42,915 nt of DNA from Prevotella sp. Lineage in GTDB: Bacteria > Bacteroidota > Bacteroidia > Bacteroidales > Bacteroidaceae. The notes beneath the pieces are model-generated. The model was given only the letters and a program-made list of their open reading frames with translations. It made no database searches and was not told the DNA's origin. Each line of letters opens with the position of its first letter. Position 1 is the stretch's first letter. The position numbers and the translations under genes are program-made. The stretch is taken from assembly GCA_022764085.1 (NCBI GenBank), contig JALERP010000123.1, forward strand, positions 1 through 42,915. The letters are read 5' to 3'. This document shows, piece after piece, positions 1 through 9,865 of this stretch.

Positions 1-1840
1 CATCCCCTTTGTGGTGGCATTTTTTGTAGGTTCATGGCTTCTGAACTACAGTGAGACTGGTTCGTTGCTATTCGCATGTATTCTTTCGTCCAACACTCTT
101 ATTGCCTATCCCATTGTATGCAAATATGGTTTGCATAAACATAGGGCTGTTGCTCTCAGTGTTGGCTCGTCGATGATAGCGCTCACATTGTCCCTGCTCA
201 TCTTGGCAGCCATCGTGGGTGCTAATGGTGATGGGGGAGGGGTAACGTTTTGGGTACTCTTTGCCGTGAAGGTAGTATTCTTCTGCGCATTTATGTCGAT
301 AGCCGTCCCGAGGCTTACACGGTGGTTCTTCCGTCATTATGCCGATTCTGTGATGCTCTACATTTATACGATGTGTGTACTGTTCTTCAGTGCCGCAGTA
401 TCGCAGATATGCGGGTTGGAGGGTATATTTGGAGCCTTCCTTGCCGGATTGATTCTCAATCGCTTTATTCCGAGTGTGTCTCCGTTGATGAACCGCTTGG
501 AGTTTATTGGCAACGCATTGTTTATACCCTATTTCCTGATAGGAGTGGGCATGTTGATCGACATCACTGTTTTGTTCCGTGGTTTCGACACCTTGTGGGT
601 AGTGTTCTGCATGGTGTTCTTCGCCACTCTCACCAAGGCAATAGCTGCATATTCGTCATGTCTGATATTCAGGTATCCGTGGCTCAGCGGACACATGATG
701 TTTGGTCTTACAGAGGCTCATGCTGCGGGTGGTATCGCCATGACAATGATTGGTATGCAGATGAAATTGTCTGATGGTTCTTATGTTGTAGATGCCAATA
801 TGCTTAATGGTGTTGTGATGATGATTCTTTTCACGTGTATCATCAGTTCTATTATTGTGGAATATTCGGCACAGGGCATATTGCTTAAAGAGAAGATGCA
901 CCCCGAGGAACCGGACGACAAACTGCTCGACGACGAGAAGATGCTTCTGCCACTGCAGCATGCCGACGATGCCGATCATTTGGTGCAGTTGGCGATATTG
1001 ATGCGCAATAAGCGACTTGGGCGAGGACTCCTGGGTATTAACGTCGTATATGACGATATGAACAGTAGGCGCAACAAGAATGCAGGAAGTCGAATATTGG
1101 AGCACGCACAGGAAACGGCGGCTTCGGCTGATGTGAGGATGATAACGCAGAGCCGACTATCGACAAATATTTCCAATGGTATCAAGCATGCTTTCAAGGA
1201 ATATGAGGCAAGTGAGATAATTATGGGTTTGCATCGCAAGACATCACCTGGCGACACTTTCTGGGGAGCATATACCCAGGGACTCATCAGCGAGATAAGC
1301 AGGCAGATTATGGTGTGTCGCATTGAAAAACCTCTCAATACTATCAGACGCATACAGGTGGCTGTGCCGTCGAGGGTGGAGTTTGAACCAGGGTTCTATC
1401 GTTGGGTGGAGCATCTTGCCCGACTGGCAGGCAATCTCGGTTGCCGCATTATCTTCCATTCGCGTAAAGGGACAGGCGAACTGATTTCGCAGTATATACA
1501 AAACCGTCATCCCGAGGTAAGGGCTGAGTATGAGGAAATGCTACATTGGAAGGACTTGACTAGTATGGCGCGTGGGGTGAAGGACGACCACCTGTTGGTG
1601 GTTATCACAGCACGTAGCGGTACTGTTTCGTATAAGGCAGCATTCGAGCGGTTGCCACAGGAACTCACCGAGTCATTCCCTCATGGCAGTATGATTATTC
1701 TTTATCCCGACCAATATGGTCAGCCGCAGGATACAATGACATTCACTGCACCGCAGATTCAGGAAAAGGAGAGTGCCTATGCTACGGTTTTGAATTTCCT
1801 GATGAATTTTAAAAAGAATAATCGAAACAAAGCTTGTTGA
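1..1840 (+). CDS. Cation:proton antiporter (Na+/H+ exchanger, CPA2-like) with C-terminal cytosolic USP-like region; 5' end truncated by window edge
   Basis: Long ORF, multiple TM segments, '[20 protein letters not shown]' antiporter core motif; frame is open upstream to the window edge. Confidence 0.85.
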   Translation, partial: IPFVVAFFVGSWLLNYSETGSLLFACILSSNTLIAYPIVCKYGLHKHRAVALSVGSSMIALTLSLLILAAIVGANGDGGGVTFWVLFAVKVVFFCAFMSIAVPRLTRWFFRHYADSVMLYIYTMCVLFFSAAVSQICGLEGIFGAFLAGLILNRFIPSVSPLMNRLEFIGNALFIPYFLIGVGMLIDITVLFRGFDTLWVVFCMVFFATLTKAIAAYSSCLIFRYPWLSGHMMFGLTEAHAAGGIAMTMIGMQMKLSDGSYVVDANMLNGVVMMILFTCIISSIIVEYSAQGILLKEKMHPEEPDDKLLDDEKMLLPLQHADDADHLVQLAILMRNKRLGRGLLGINVVYDDMNSRRNKNAGSRILEHAQETAASADVRMITQSRLSTNISNGIKHAFKEYEASEIIMGLHRKTSPGDTFWGAYTQGLISEISRQIMVCRIEKPLNTIRRIQVAVPSRVEFEPGFYRWVEHLARLAGNLGCRIIFHSRKGTGELISQYIQNRHPEVRAEYEEMLHWKDLTSMARGVKDDHLLVVITARSGTVSYKAAFERLPQELTESFPHGSMIILYPDQYGQPQDTMTFTAPQIQEKESAYATVLNFLMNFKKNNRNKAC

Positions 1841-1907
1841 AATAAAAGAGACGAGGTTTGATGAATTTGGATTAAATAATTATAGGATTAAAGAAATAAA
1901 GTTTATC

Positions 1908-2570
1908 GTGATAGAATTAAAGAATATACACAAGAGTTTCGGCTCTTTGGAGGTGCTCAAGGGCATAGACCTCCATATCGACAAGGGTGAGGTGGTGAGC
2001 ATCGTGGGGCCAAGCGGTGCCGGTAAGACAACACTGCTTCAGATAATGGGTACACTCGACCGTCCTGACAGTGGACAGGTGATTGTAGATGGTATTGATG
2101 TGAGCAGTATGAACGGCAAGAAGATTTCGGAGTTCCGCAATACTCATGTGGGCTTTGTCTTCCAGTTTCACCAACTATTGCCAGAGTTTACAGCCTTGGA
2201 GAATATCATGATTCCGGCATTTATTGCCGGTTGTTCAAAGAGTGAGGCAAAACAGCGTGCGATGGAACTGCTGGAGTTTATGAATCTTTCAGACCGTGCG
2301 CAGCATAAACCCAACGAACTCTCTGGCGGTGAGAAGCAGCGTGTGGCTGTGGCAAGGGCATTGGTGAACAATCCCGCAGTAATCTTCGCCGACGAACCTT
2401 CCGGCAGTCTTGACTCGCAGAACAAGGCTGAGCTGCATCAGCTCTTCTTCGACTTGCGCGACAAGTATGGCCAGACCTTCGTTATCGTGACTCACGACGA
2501 GCAACTTGCCTCAATCACCGACCGCACTATCCACATGAAGGACGGAAAGATAGAACCCCCTACAGAATAA
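1908..2570 (+). CDS. lolD: ABC transporter ATP-binding protein, LolD-like
   Basis: Walker [10 protein letters not shown], signature [15 protein letters not shown], Walker [10 protein letters not shown], LolD-like '[20 protein letters not shown]'; GTG start. Confidence 0.85.
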   Translation: MIELKNIHKSFGSLEVLKGIDLHIDKGEVVSIVGPSGAGKTTLLQIMGTLDRPDSGQVIVDGIDVSSMNGKKISEFRNTHVGFVFQFHQLLPEFTALENIMIPAFIAGCSKSEAKQRAMELLEFMNLSDRAQHKPNELSGGEKQRVAVARALVNNPAVIFADEPSGSLDSQNKAELHQLFFDLRDKYGQTFVIVTHDEQLASITDRTIHMKDGKIEPPTE

Positions 2571-2572
2571 TT

Positions 2573-3415
2573 ATGGTAAAATTAAAATTAGGAGACTACA
2601 ACCGCCTGAAAGTAGTGAAGAAGGTGGATTTCGGAATGTATCTCGATGGTGGTGTCGAGGGTGAGATACTGTTGCCTACTCGATATGTGCCAGAGGGATG
2701 CGCCATTGGTGATGAACTCGACGTGTTTCTCTATCTCGACCAAGACGAGAAGATTATCGCCACAACATTGCAACCACTTGCCAAGGTAGGCGATTTTGTC
2801 TGCCTTGAGGTGGCATGGGTGAATGAATACGGAGCCTTCCTCAACTGGGGACTTATGAAAGACCTGTTTTGCCCTTTCCGCGAACAAAAGAAACGTATGC
2901 AGAAGGGGGAGAAGTATATTGTGTATGTGAAACTCGATGAGGAGAGTTATCGTATCATGGCAACTGCAAAGGTGGACAAGTATCTAAGCCACGACATGCC
3001 TAAATACAAGCACGGCGACGAGGTGGATATGCTTGTCCAGCAAAAGACGGAATTGGGATTCAAGGTGATTATCGAGAATACATACGGTGGACTTATCTAC
3101 GACAATCAAGTGTTCCGTCCACTTCATACCGGTGATCGTCTGAAGGGATATATTGACCATGTGCGTCCCGATGGAAAGATTGACGTGACTGTGCAACCTA
3201 CTGGTAGGCGCCAGACAGAGGAATTCTCGGATGTGCTTCTTAACTATCTGCAGGAGAATGGGGGGCATTGCAACCTCGGCGACAAGAGTCCTGCGGAACT
3301 TATTGCCGACCGATTCAAGGTAAGCAAGAAAACTTATAAGAAAGCCATCGGCGACCTATACCGCAAACACCTCATTTCCATTTCCGATGAGGGTATTGAC
3401 CTCGTAAGACAGTAG
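2573..3415 (+). CDS. S1-like RNA-binding domain protein, CvfB family with C-terminal winged helix
   Basis: 280 aa; 'GDYNRLKVVKKVDFGMYLDGG..EILLP' S1-like start and 'AELIADRFKVSKKTYKKAIGDLYRKHLI' winged-helix C-terminus. Confidence 0.8.
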   Translation: MVKLKLGDYNRLKVVKKVDFGMYLDGGVEGEILLPTRYVPEGCAIGDELDVFLYLDQDEKIIATTLQPLAKVGDFVCLEVAWVNEYGAFLNWGLMKDLFCPFREQKKRMQKGEKYIVYVKLDEESYRIMATAKVDKYLSHDMPKYKHGDEVDMLVQQKTELGFKVIIENTYGGLIYDNQVFRPLHTGDRLKGYIDHVRPDGKIDVTVQPTGRRQTEEFSDVLLNYLQENGGHCNLGDKSPAELIADRFKVSKKTYKKAIGDLYRKHLISISDEGIDLVRQ

Positions 3416-3446
3416 AATAGTTGTGTTGCCAACAGAGTAGTGACAT

Positions 3447-3732
3447 CTACTTGTTTCTCATTGTGAGTTCTGGAGTTTTAGCGTTAATTCCATGTATATG
3501 TTCTATCGCAATGCCTTCAAGGGCTAAATCAGCAGACCTGAATGCCGCATCAACTGCTACTATGCCCTTCATTGTGCAGCCATGGTTGCCTCCGTCGCAG
3601 ACCGGATCTTCTTCCCATGTCCATGTGGTGTATTCCGTGTTTGAAAGCTCTTTCCAGTCTGCAATGGTAGGGATATACCAATTTCAATGCGATGTCCTTA
3701 ACCGTTCCTAAATCAAATCTTTTTAATTTCAT
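3447..3732 (-). pseudogene. Degenerate small CDS with apparent frameshift
   Basis: ATG at 3732 opens 'MKLKRFDLGTVKDIALK'; the neighbouring frame continues as 'NWYIPTIADWKELSNTEYTTWTWEEDPVCDGGNHGCTMKGIVAVDAAFRSADLALEGIAIEHIHGINAKTPELTMRNK*' (3447-3683) after an in-frame TGA at 3684-3686; promoter-like TACCTTTG upstream. Confidence 0.5.
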
Positions 3733-3778
3733 AATTCTGATAATTTTGTTAATAATTTAATATTAAATAATGATGGTG

Positions 3779-3786
3779 CAAAGGTA
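3779..3786 (-). promoter_or_regulatory. Bacteroidetes -7 box (TACCTTTG) upstream of degenerate CDS
   Basis: Plus-strand caaaggta, matches TAnnTTTG; followed by GCACC. Confidence 0.5.
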
Positions 3787-3906
3787 CGGACTTTTGCTTT
3801 ATTATGAAATAGCATATTTATGGTATTGTATATAGCCTAAAAATGGTAAATAGGCATATTTTAGCTGTTTTTAGCGAAAAAAAAACCTGTATATAGACAA
3901 AAAACA

Positions 3907-3950
3907 GATTTACACAAGTTACTTATTTAAAAAGCATACTTGTGTAAATC
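3907..3950 (-). terminator. Intrinsic terminator of asnS
   Basis: 13-bp perfect inverted repeat GATTTACACAAGT/ACTTGTGTAAATC, followed on minus strand by TGTTTTTTG. Confidence 0.7.
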
Positions 3951-3993
3951 CGTTAATATTTGGGTCAACAAATTGACTATGTATGAGAAAAAA

Positions 3994-5397
3994 TTAGAAC
4001 TCAGCAGTCTTCGGCGTTCTCGGGAACGGGATGACGTCGCGGATGTTCTGCATACCAGTTACAAAGAGGATGAGGCGCTCAAAACCGAGACCGAAACCTC
4101 CGTGGGGGCAAGATCCGTATTTGCGGGTGTCGAGATACCACCACATATCCTTCATAGGGATGTTGCGGCGCTCAATCTCTGACATCAGTTTGTCATAGCT
4201 CTCCTCACGCACACTGCCGCCGATGATTTCACCAATCTGCGGGAATAGTACATCGGTGCCCTGAACGGTCTTGTCGTCATCGTTGATCTTCATATAGAAG
4301 GCCTTGATGTCCTTGGGATAGTCAATCATGATGACAGGCTTCTGGAAGTGCTCCTCGACGAGGTAACGCTCGTGCTCACTGGCGAGGTCCATACCCCAGC
4401 TTACGGGGAATTCAAACTTCTTGCCGTTCTTTACAGCCTCTTCGAGAATACGGATTCCCTCGGTGTAGGGCAGGCGCACAAAGTCAGTCTTTACCACCGA
4501 CTGCAGGCGCTCCAGCAGTGTCTTGTCAATCATCTTGTTGAGGAACTCAAGATCATCCTTACAGTTTTTAAGAGCCCAGTTGACGCAATACTTGATGAAG
4601 TCCTCCTCGAGGTCCATCAGGTCGTTGAGGTCTATAAATGCTACTTCTGGCTCAATCATCCAGAACTCAGCGAGATGACGCGGAGTGTTGGAGTTCTCTG
4701 CACGGAAGGTGGGACCGAAGGTGTAAATGGCACCTAAAGCTGTCGCTCCTAACTCGCCCTCAAGCTGTCCGCTCACGGTGAGTGAGGTCTGCTTACCGAA
4801 GAAATCGTCATCGTAGGTGATTTTTCCTTCCTCGTCCTTTTTAAGGTCATAGAGGTTCTTGGTTGTCACCTGGAACATCTGTCCGGCACCCTCACAGTCA
4901 CTTGCAGTGATAATTGGGGTATGGAAATAGAAGAAACCGTGCTCATGGAAATACTGGTGGATGGCGATAGCCATATTGTGGCGGATGCGCATTACGGCTC
5001 CGAAGGTGTTGGTGCGCAGGCGCAGATGAGCATGCTGGCGCATGTATTCAAAGCTCTGACCCTTCTTCTGCATGGGGAAGTCGTTGCCGCAGAGTCCATA
5101 GACTTCAATCTCGCGGCACTGAAGTTCAACGCTCTGTCCAGCTCCCTGGCTCTCCACCAGTTCGCCGTTGACGTTGATGCATGCACCAGTTGTAATCTGC
5201 TTGAGCAGGTCGGCATCAAACTTAGTTGGGTCAACCACCACCTGGATGTTCTTGATGGTGGAACCGTCGTTGAGGGCGATGAAATCCACCGCCTTACTTG
5301 AGCGGTGGGTTCTTACCCATCCTCTCACGTTTACTATCTGTCCGTAGTCGGTGCGTTTCAGAGCATCCACTACCTTTGTTCTTTTTATTGTCTGCAT
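3994..5397 (-). CDS. asnS: Asparagine--tRNA ligase
   Basis: 467 aa class II aaRS; OB-fold N-terminus, '[25 protein letters not shown]', '[29 protein letters not shown]'. Confidence 0.97.
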   Translation of the reverse strand: MQTIKRTKVVDALKRTDYGQIVNVRGWVRTHRSSKAVDFIALNDGSTIKNIQVVVDPTKFDADLLKQITTGACINVNGELVESQGAGQSVELQCREIEVYGLCGNDFPMQKKGQSFEYMRQHAHLRLRTNTFGAVMRIRHNMAIAIHQYFHEHGFFYFHTPIITASDCEGAGQMFQVTTKNLYDLKKDEEGKITYDDDFFGKQTSLTVSGQLEGELGATALGAIYTFGPTFRAENSNTPRHLAEFWMIEPEVAFIDLNDLMDLEEDFIKYCVNWALKNCKDDLEFLNKMIDKTLLERLQSVVKTDFVRLPYTEGIRILEEAVKNGKKFEFPVSWGMDLASEHERYLVEEHFQKPVIMIDYPKDIKAFYMKINDDDKTVQGTDVLFPQIGEIIGGSVREESYDKLMSEIERRNIPMKDMWWYLDTRKYGSCPHGGFGLGFERLILFVTGMQNIRDVIPFPRTPKTAEF

Positions 5398-5410
5398 TGC
5401 TACATTATTT

Positions 5411-5518
5411 AATTAAGAATTAAGAATTAATAATTAAGAGAAATGGTATTTGCCCAACATAAAATGTCAAGACATTCTTAATTCTTAATTCTTAACTCTT
5501 AATTCTTAACTCTTAATT
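5411..5518. repeat. Inverted pair of AATTAAG heptamer arrays between rluB-like stop and asnS start
   Basis: aattaagaattaagaattaataattaagag ... cttaattcttaattcttaactcttaattcttaactcttaa. Confidence 0.8.
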
Positions 5519-6930
5519 TATTCAAAAGCTCCCATTCTCAGGCGGTCAACTTCCTCCTCTGTGAGGTAGCGCCAGTCGCCGCGGCGAAGGTTCTTCTTGG
5601 TAAGTCCGGCAAACTGAACGCGGTCGAGCTTGGTCACGCGGTAGCCGAGGCTTTCGAAGATGCGACGCACGATGCGGTTCTTGCCGCTGTGGATTTCTAT
5701 GCCCACCTGCTTCTTGTCCTTCTCGTCGGCATATTCACATGCGTCTGCCTGTATCTCGCCGTCCTCAAGTTCAATACCGTCACGAATCTGCTGGATGTCG
5801 TGAGCAGTGACGTTCTTGTCGAGATATACGTGATAAATCTTCTTCTTGAGGAACTTTGGGTGAGTAAGTTTCGATGCCATGTCACCGTCGTTGGTAAGGA
5901 GAAGCACACCAGTTGTGTTGCGATCAAGACGGCCAACGGGGTAGATGCGCTCGCGGCAAGCGTTCTTTACCAGGTCCATAACAGTCTTGCGCTGCTGTGG
6001 GTCATCACTTGTGGTGACGTAGTCCTTCGGCTTGTTGAGCAGCACGTAAACCTTCTTCTCGATGCTTACGGGCTGGTCGTGGAACTTCACCTCGTCGGTG
6101 CGCAATACCTTTGTTCCCAGTTCGGTGATCACCTCTCCGTTTACGGTGATTACACCTGCCTGTATATATTCGTCAGCCTCCCTGCGGCTGCATATTCCTG
6201 CGTTGGCAAGATACTTGTTAAGACGAATCGGCTCGTTCGGATCGTAGTTCTCCTCCTTATACTCGATACGCTTCTTCATGCTATACTTTGCATTCGGGTC
6301 ATAGCCAGGAGTGTGCTGCTTGCGGAATCCGCCCGGACGCTGTGGCTGTCCATAGCCGCCTCTGCCCTGAGGAGCATAACCGCCGCGCTGTGGTTGTCCG
6401 TAGCCTCCTCTTCCTTGAGGTGCATAACCTCCACGCTGTGGTTGTCCGTAGCCTCCTCTTCCTTGAGGTGCATAACCGCCGCGCTGTGGCTGTCCGTATC
6501 CTCCACGTCCCTGAGGTGCATAACCGCCGCGCTGCTGTGGCTGATAGCCGCCTTCTTTTTGGTAGCCGCCTTGCTGCTGATATCCTCCGCGCTGCTGATA
6601 TCCTCCGCGCATCTGATATCCTCCGCGCTGCTGTGGCTGATATCCTCCCTCATTGTTGTACCTTGGACGGTAAGATGGGCGCTGTGGTGCGCTTGATTGG
6701 AGTCCTGCACCGAATCCTTCGGGACGGAATCCTCCTTCCTCCTTCTTTGTTCTGTCAAAAGATGTCATACGTGGACGCTGTGTGCCATTGTTGATGCGTG
6801 GGCGTGGTGAGCGTCCTGGTGTGCGGTAACCCTGATAGCCACCTGTGTTTCCTGCCGACTGATAGCCATCGCGGCCATCGTTGTTCTGCTCAGCAGAGAT
6901 GTTCTCTGGTTTCTTCTCGTTTTCTTCCAT
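5518..6930 (-). CDS. rluB: 23S rRNA pseudouridine synthase (RluB/RsuA family) with low-complexity Gly/Gln/Tyr/Arg-rich N-terminal extension
   Basis: S4 domain 'IRLNKYLANAGICSRREADEYI', catalytic 'YPVGRLDRNTTGVLLLTNDG'; N-terminal QRGGYQ/PQGRGGYGQ repeats. Confidence 0.93.
   Translation of the reverse strand: MEENEKKPENISAEQNNDGRDGYQSAGNTGGYQGYRTPGRSPRPRINNGTQRPRMTSFDRTKKEEGGFRPEGFGAGLQSSAPQRPSYRPRYNNEGGYQPQQRGGYQMRGGYQQRGGYQQQGGYQKEGGYQPQQRGGYAPQGRGGYGQPQRGGYAPQGRGGYGQPQRGGYAPQGRGGYGQPQRGGYAPQGRGGYGQPQRPGGFRKQHTPGYDPNAKYSMKKRIEYKEENYDPNEPIRLNKYLANAGICSRREADEYIQAGVITVNGEVITELGTKVLRTDEVKFHDQPVSIEKKVYVLLNKPKDYVTTSDDPQQRKTVMDLVKNACRERIYPVGRLDRNTTGVLLLTNDGDMASKLTHPKFLKKKIYHVYLDKNVTAHDIQQIRDGIELEDGEIQADACEYADEKDKKQVGIEIHSGKNRIVRRIFESLGYRVTKLDRVQFAGLTKKNLRRGDWRYLTEEEVDRLRMGAFE
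6338..6529 (-). repeat. Four tandem 48-bp repeats encoding RGGYAPQGRGGYGQPQ-type units inside the pseudouridine synthase gene
   Basis: Unit starts at 6338, 6386, 6434, 6482 (cgctgtgg[c/t]tgtcc...ataacc[g/t]cc). Confidence 0.85.
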
Positions 6931-7019
6931 AAGTAATCTAAATAAATAAATCCTAAAATCTTGAATCCTTAAAACTTTCTTAAGATAATGTTTCTAACTT
7001 AATTATTTTTTGATAGAGT

Positions 7020-8369
7020 TTAAAATATGCCTGTATAGTTGAGGGGAGTAATGTTCATCAGCTCAGCCTTCACGCTGTCGCTGACGTCAAGTCCCTGGAT
7101 AAATTCGTGGATTGTCTGTTCATCCATCTTCTTGTTGGTGCGGGTCAATGCCTTCAGTGCCTCGTATGGGTGTGGATATGCCTCGCGGCGAAGTATGGTC
7201 TGTATGGCCTCAGCCACCACTGCCCATGTGTTGTCGAGGTCGGCGGCAATCTTCTCCTCGTTGAGGATGAGCTTGCGCAAGCCCTTTAATGTGCTCTGGA
7301 AGGCGATAAGGCTGTGACCCATAGGCACACCCACGTTGCGCAGCACGGTGGAGTCGGTGAGGTCGCGCTGTAGGCGGCTTACCGGCAGTTTTTGTGCGAG
7401 GAACTGAAGTATGGCATTGGCGATGCCGAGGTTACCCTCGCTGTTCTCGTAGTCGATGGGGTTCACCTTGTGGGGCATAGCACTTGAGCCTACCTCGCCA
7501 GCCTTGATTTTCTGCTTGAAGTAGTCCATGGAGATATACATCCAGAAGTCGCGGTCGAGGTCAATTACTATGGTGTTGATACGGCGCATGGCGTCGAAGG
7601 CTGCGCCGAGCCAGTCGTAGTTGCTTATCTGGGTGGTGTATTGCTCGCGCTGCAGGCCAAGCTTTTCGCTTACGAACTTGTTGCCGAATTCGCGCCAGTC
7701 GTATTCGGGATATGCCACGTGATGGGCGTTGTAGTTACCGGTGGCACCTCCGAACTTGGCAGTCATTGGTACCTGCTTGAGGCTCTCAAGCTGCTGCTCG
7801 AGTCGATATACGTACACCATTACCTCCTTGCCCAGTCGGGTGGGGGATGCTGGCTGTCCGTGGGTCTTTGCGAGCATGGGCACTTCTTTCCATTCCTCGA
7901 CGAAAGAGCGTAGCTGTGCTATCAGTTCCTCCACAAGGGGATAATATGCCTGCTCCAGCGCTTCCTTGATGGAAAGTGGCACGCTGGTGTTATTGATGTC
8001 CTGTGACGTGAGTCCAAAGTGTATGAATTCCTTGTATTCATCAAGGCCTCCAATCTTGTCGAATTCTTCCTTGATAAAATACTCCACGGCTTTTACGTCG
8101 TGGTTAGTGGTCTGTTCGATGGTCTTCACTCTCTCTGCGTCCTCCTTAGAGAAGTTGCGATAGATGTTTCTCAGTGTTTCAAACAATTTGTTGTCGAATC
8201 CCTTCAACTGTGGCAGTGGCAGCTCACAGAGTGTTATGAAATATTCTATTTCCACTCTCACTCGGTATCTGATGAGTGCATACTCAGAAAAGTACTCTGC
8301 CAGTTTTTCGGTCTTGCCCCTGTATCGTCCGTCTATAGGCGAAATGGCGGTCAATGCATCTAATTCCAT
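7020..8369 (-). CDS. purB: Adenylosuccinate lyase
   Basis: 449 aa; 'LTAISPIDGRYRGKTEKLAEYFSEYALIRYRV', signature 'GSSAMPHKVNPIDYENSEGN'. Confidence 0.97.
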   Translation of the reverse strand: MELDALTAISPIDGRYRGKTEKLAEYFSEYALIRYRVRVEIEYFITLCELPLPQLKGFDNKLFETLRNIYRNFSKEDAERVKTIEQTTNHDVKAVEYFIKEEFDKIGGLDEYKEFIHFGLTSQDINNTSVPLSIKEALEQAYYPLVEELIAQLRSFVEEWKEVPMLAKTHGQPASPTRLGKEVMVYVYRLEQQLESLKQVPMTAKFGGATGNYNAHHVAYPEYDWREFGNKFVSEKLGLQREQYTTQISNYDWLGAAFDAMRRINTIVIDLDRDFWMYISMDYFKQKIKAGEVGSSAMPHKVNPIDYENSEGNLGIANAILQFLAQKLPVSRLQRDLTDSTVLRNVGVPMGHSLIAFQSTLKGLRKLILNEEKIAADLDNTWAVVAEAIQTILRREAYPHPYEALKALTRTNKKMDEQTIHEFIQGLDVSDSVKAELMNITPLNYTGIF

Positions 8370-8419
8370 ATCCTAATATTATATCCGATATAATAATGTG
8401 TTTTTTTACAATTTGGGTA

Positions 8420-8427
8420 CAAAGGTA
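8420..8427 (-). promoter_or_regulatory. TAnnTTTG -7 box for purB
   Basis: minus-strand TACCTTTG ~50 nt upstream of start. Confidence 0.6.
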
Positions 8428-8522
8428 ATCATTATTTTTTAATTTCCAAGCATTTTCCCAATTATTTCTATGTATTTGCGAAACTTTTTTCTCTTTTATG
8501 CACGTTTTTCAATAAATAGTGC

Positions 8523-8530
8523 TATTTTTG
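8523..8530 (+). promoter_or_regulatory. TAnnTTTG -7 box for hflX
   Basis: tatttttgcaccc 28 nt before ATG. Confidence 0.6.
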
Positions 8531-8557
8531 CACCCAATTAATAGAATAATGTTTTAG

Positions 8558-9808
8558 ATGAAGGAATTTGTAATATCAGAAGCCAAGGCTGAAACCGCAA
8601 TTTTGGTGGGACTCATCACCAAGGAGCAAGACGAGGCTAAAACCAAGGAATATCTTGATGAACTGGAGTTCTTAGCCGACACGGCAGGAGCTGTCACTGT
8701 AAAACGCTTTACGCAGAGGCTTAACGGCCCGAGTTCGGTAACTTACGTAGGACAGGGTAAGCTTGATGAGATTAGACAGTTTATCAAGGACGAGGAGGAT
8801 CAGGAACGTGAGGTAGGAATGGTTATCTTCGACGATGAACTGTCGGCTAAGCAGATACGTAATATCGAGAAGGCTTTGCAGGTGAAAATACTTGACCGTA
8901 CTTCGCTCATACTCGACATATTCGCCATGCGTGCACAGAGTGCCGAGGCAAAGACTCAGGTGGAACTGGCTCAGCACCGATATATGCTGCCTCGTCTGCA
9001 ACGCCTGTGGACCCACCTTGAGCGTCAGGGTGGAGGCTCGGGTAGCGGAGGCGGAAAGGGTAGTGTGGGACTGCGTGGTCCGGGTGAGACACAGCTTGAG
9101 ATGGACCGCCGCATCATCCTACAGCGCATCACGCTCCTCAAGCAACGCCTTGTGGAAATTGACAAACAGAAGACCACCCAACGCAAGAACCGCGGACGAC
9201 TTATCCGTGTGGCTCTCGTGGGATATACCAACGTGGGCAAATCTACAATAATGAATCTCCTTTCCAAAAGTGATGTCTTTGCCGAGAACAAACTATTTGC
9301 CACACTCGACACTACAGTGAGGAAGATGGTTATTGACAACCTGCCGTTCCTACTTGCCGATACCGTTGGATTTATCCGCAAGTTGCCCACCGACCTTGTT
9401 GATTCATTCAAATCCACACTTGACGAGGTGCGCGAGGCCGACTTGCTGCTGCATGTGGTGGATATATCCCATCCCGACTTCGAGGAGCAGATAACCGTAG
9501 TGGAGAAAACACTTGCCGATCTGGGGTGTGCCGACAAGCCATCGATGATTGTATTTAACAAGATTGATGCATACACATGGATAGAGAAAGAACCTGATGA
9601 CCTCACTCCCGCTACCAAGGAGAACATCACCCTCGACGAGCTAAAGAGCACGTGGATGGCGAAGATGCAGGACAACTGCCTCTTCATATCAGCCCGCGAG
9701 AAGCAGAATATCGACGAGATGCGCGAGGTGCTGTACAAGAAGGTGCGCGAACTCCACGTCCAGAAATATCCCTACAACGATTTTCTTTATGATATTAATG
9801 AGGAATGA
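8558..9808 (+). CDS. hflX: GTPase HflX
   Basis: GTPase motifs GYTNVGKST, DTVGFIRKLP, NKID; HflX glycine-rich 'GGGSGSGGGKGSVGLRGPGETQLEMDRR'. Confidence 0.95.
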   Translation: MKEFVISEAKAETAILVGLITKEQDEAKTKEYLDELEFLADTAGAVTVKRFTQRLNGPSSVTYVGQGKLDEIRQFIKDEEDQEREVGMVIFDDELSAKQIRNIEKALQVKILDRTSLILDIFAMRAQSAEAKTQVELAQHRYMLPRLQRLWTHLERQGGGSGSGGGKGSVGLRGPGETQLEMDRRIILQRITLLKQRLVEIDKQKTTQRKNRGRLIRVALVGYTNVGKSTIMNLLSKSDVFAENKLFATLDTTVRKMVIDNLPFLLADTVGFIRKLPTDLVDSFKSTLDEVREADLLLHVVDISHPDFEEQITVVEKTLADLGCADKPSMIVFNKIDAYTWIEKEPDDLTPATKENITLDELKSTWMAKMQDNCLFISAREKQNIDEMREVLYKKVRELHVQKYPYNDFLYDINEE

Positions 9809-9865
9809 GTTCTCGTGCCAGGCGCGTCAGCGTCGAGGTGTATAACATAAAAAAAAAGAAAGAAA

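Noticed and set aside
3421-3711. 96-aa plus-strand ORF after the S1 protein
   Set aside because: More plausible coding signal is on the minus strand (degenerate CDS); the plus ORF looks like its antisense.
5689-6696. 335-aa plus-strand ORF
   Set aside because: Antisense to the well-supported pseudouridine synthase gene; its repetitive Leu/Ala/Ser sequence is the shadow of the 48-bp repeats.
6276-6794. Overlapping ORFs in both strands across the repeat region
   Set aside because: Out-of-frame readings of the repetitive N-terminal coding region, no independent support.
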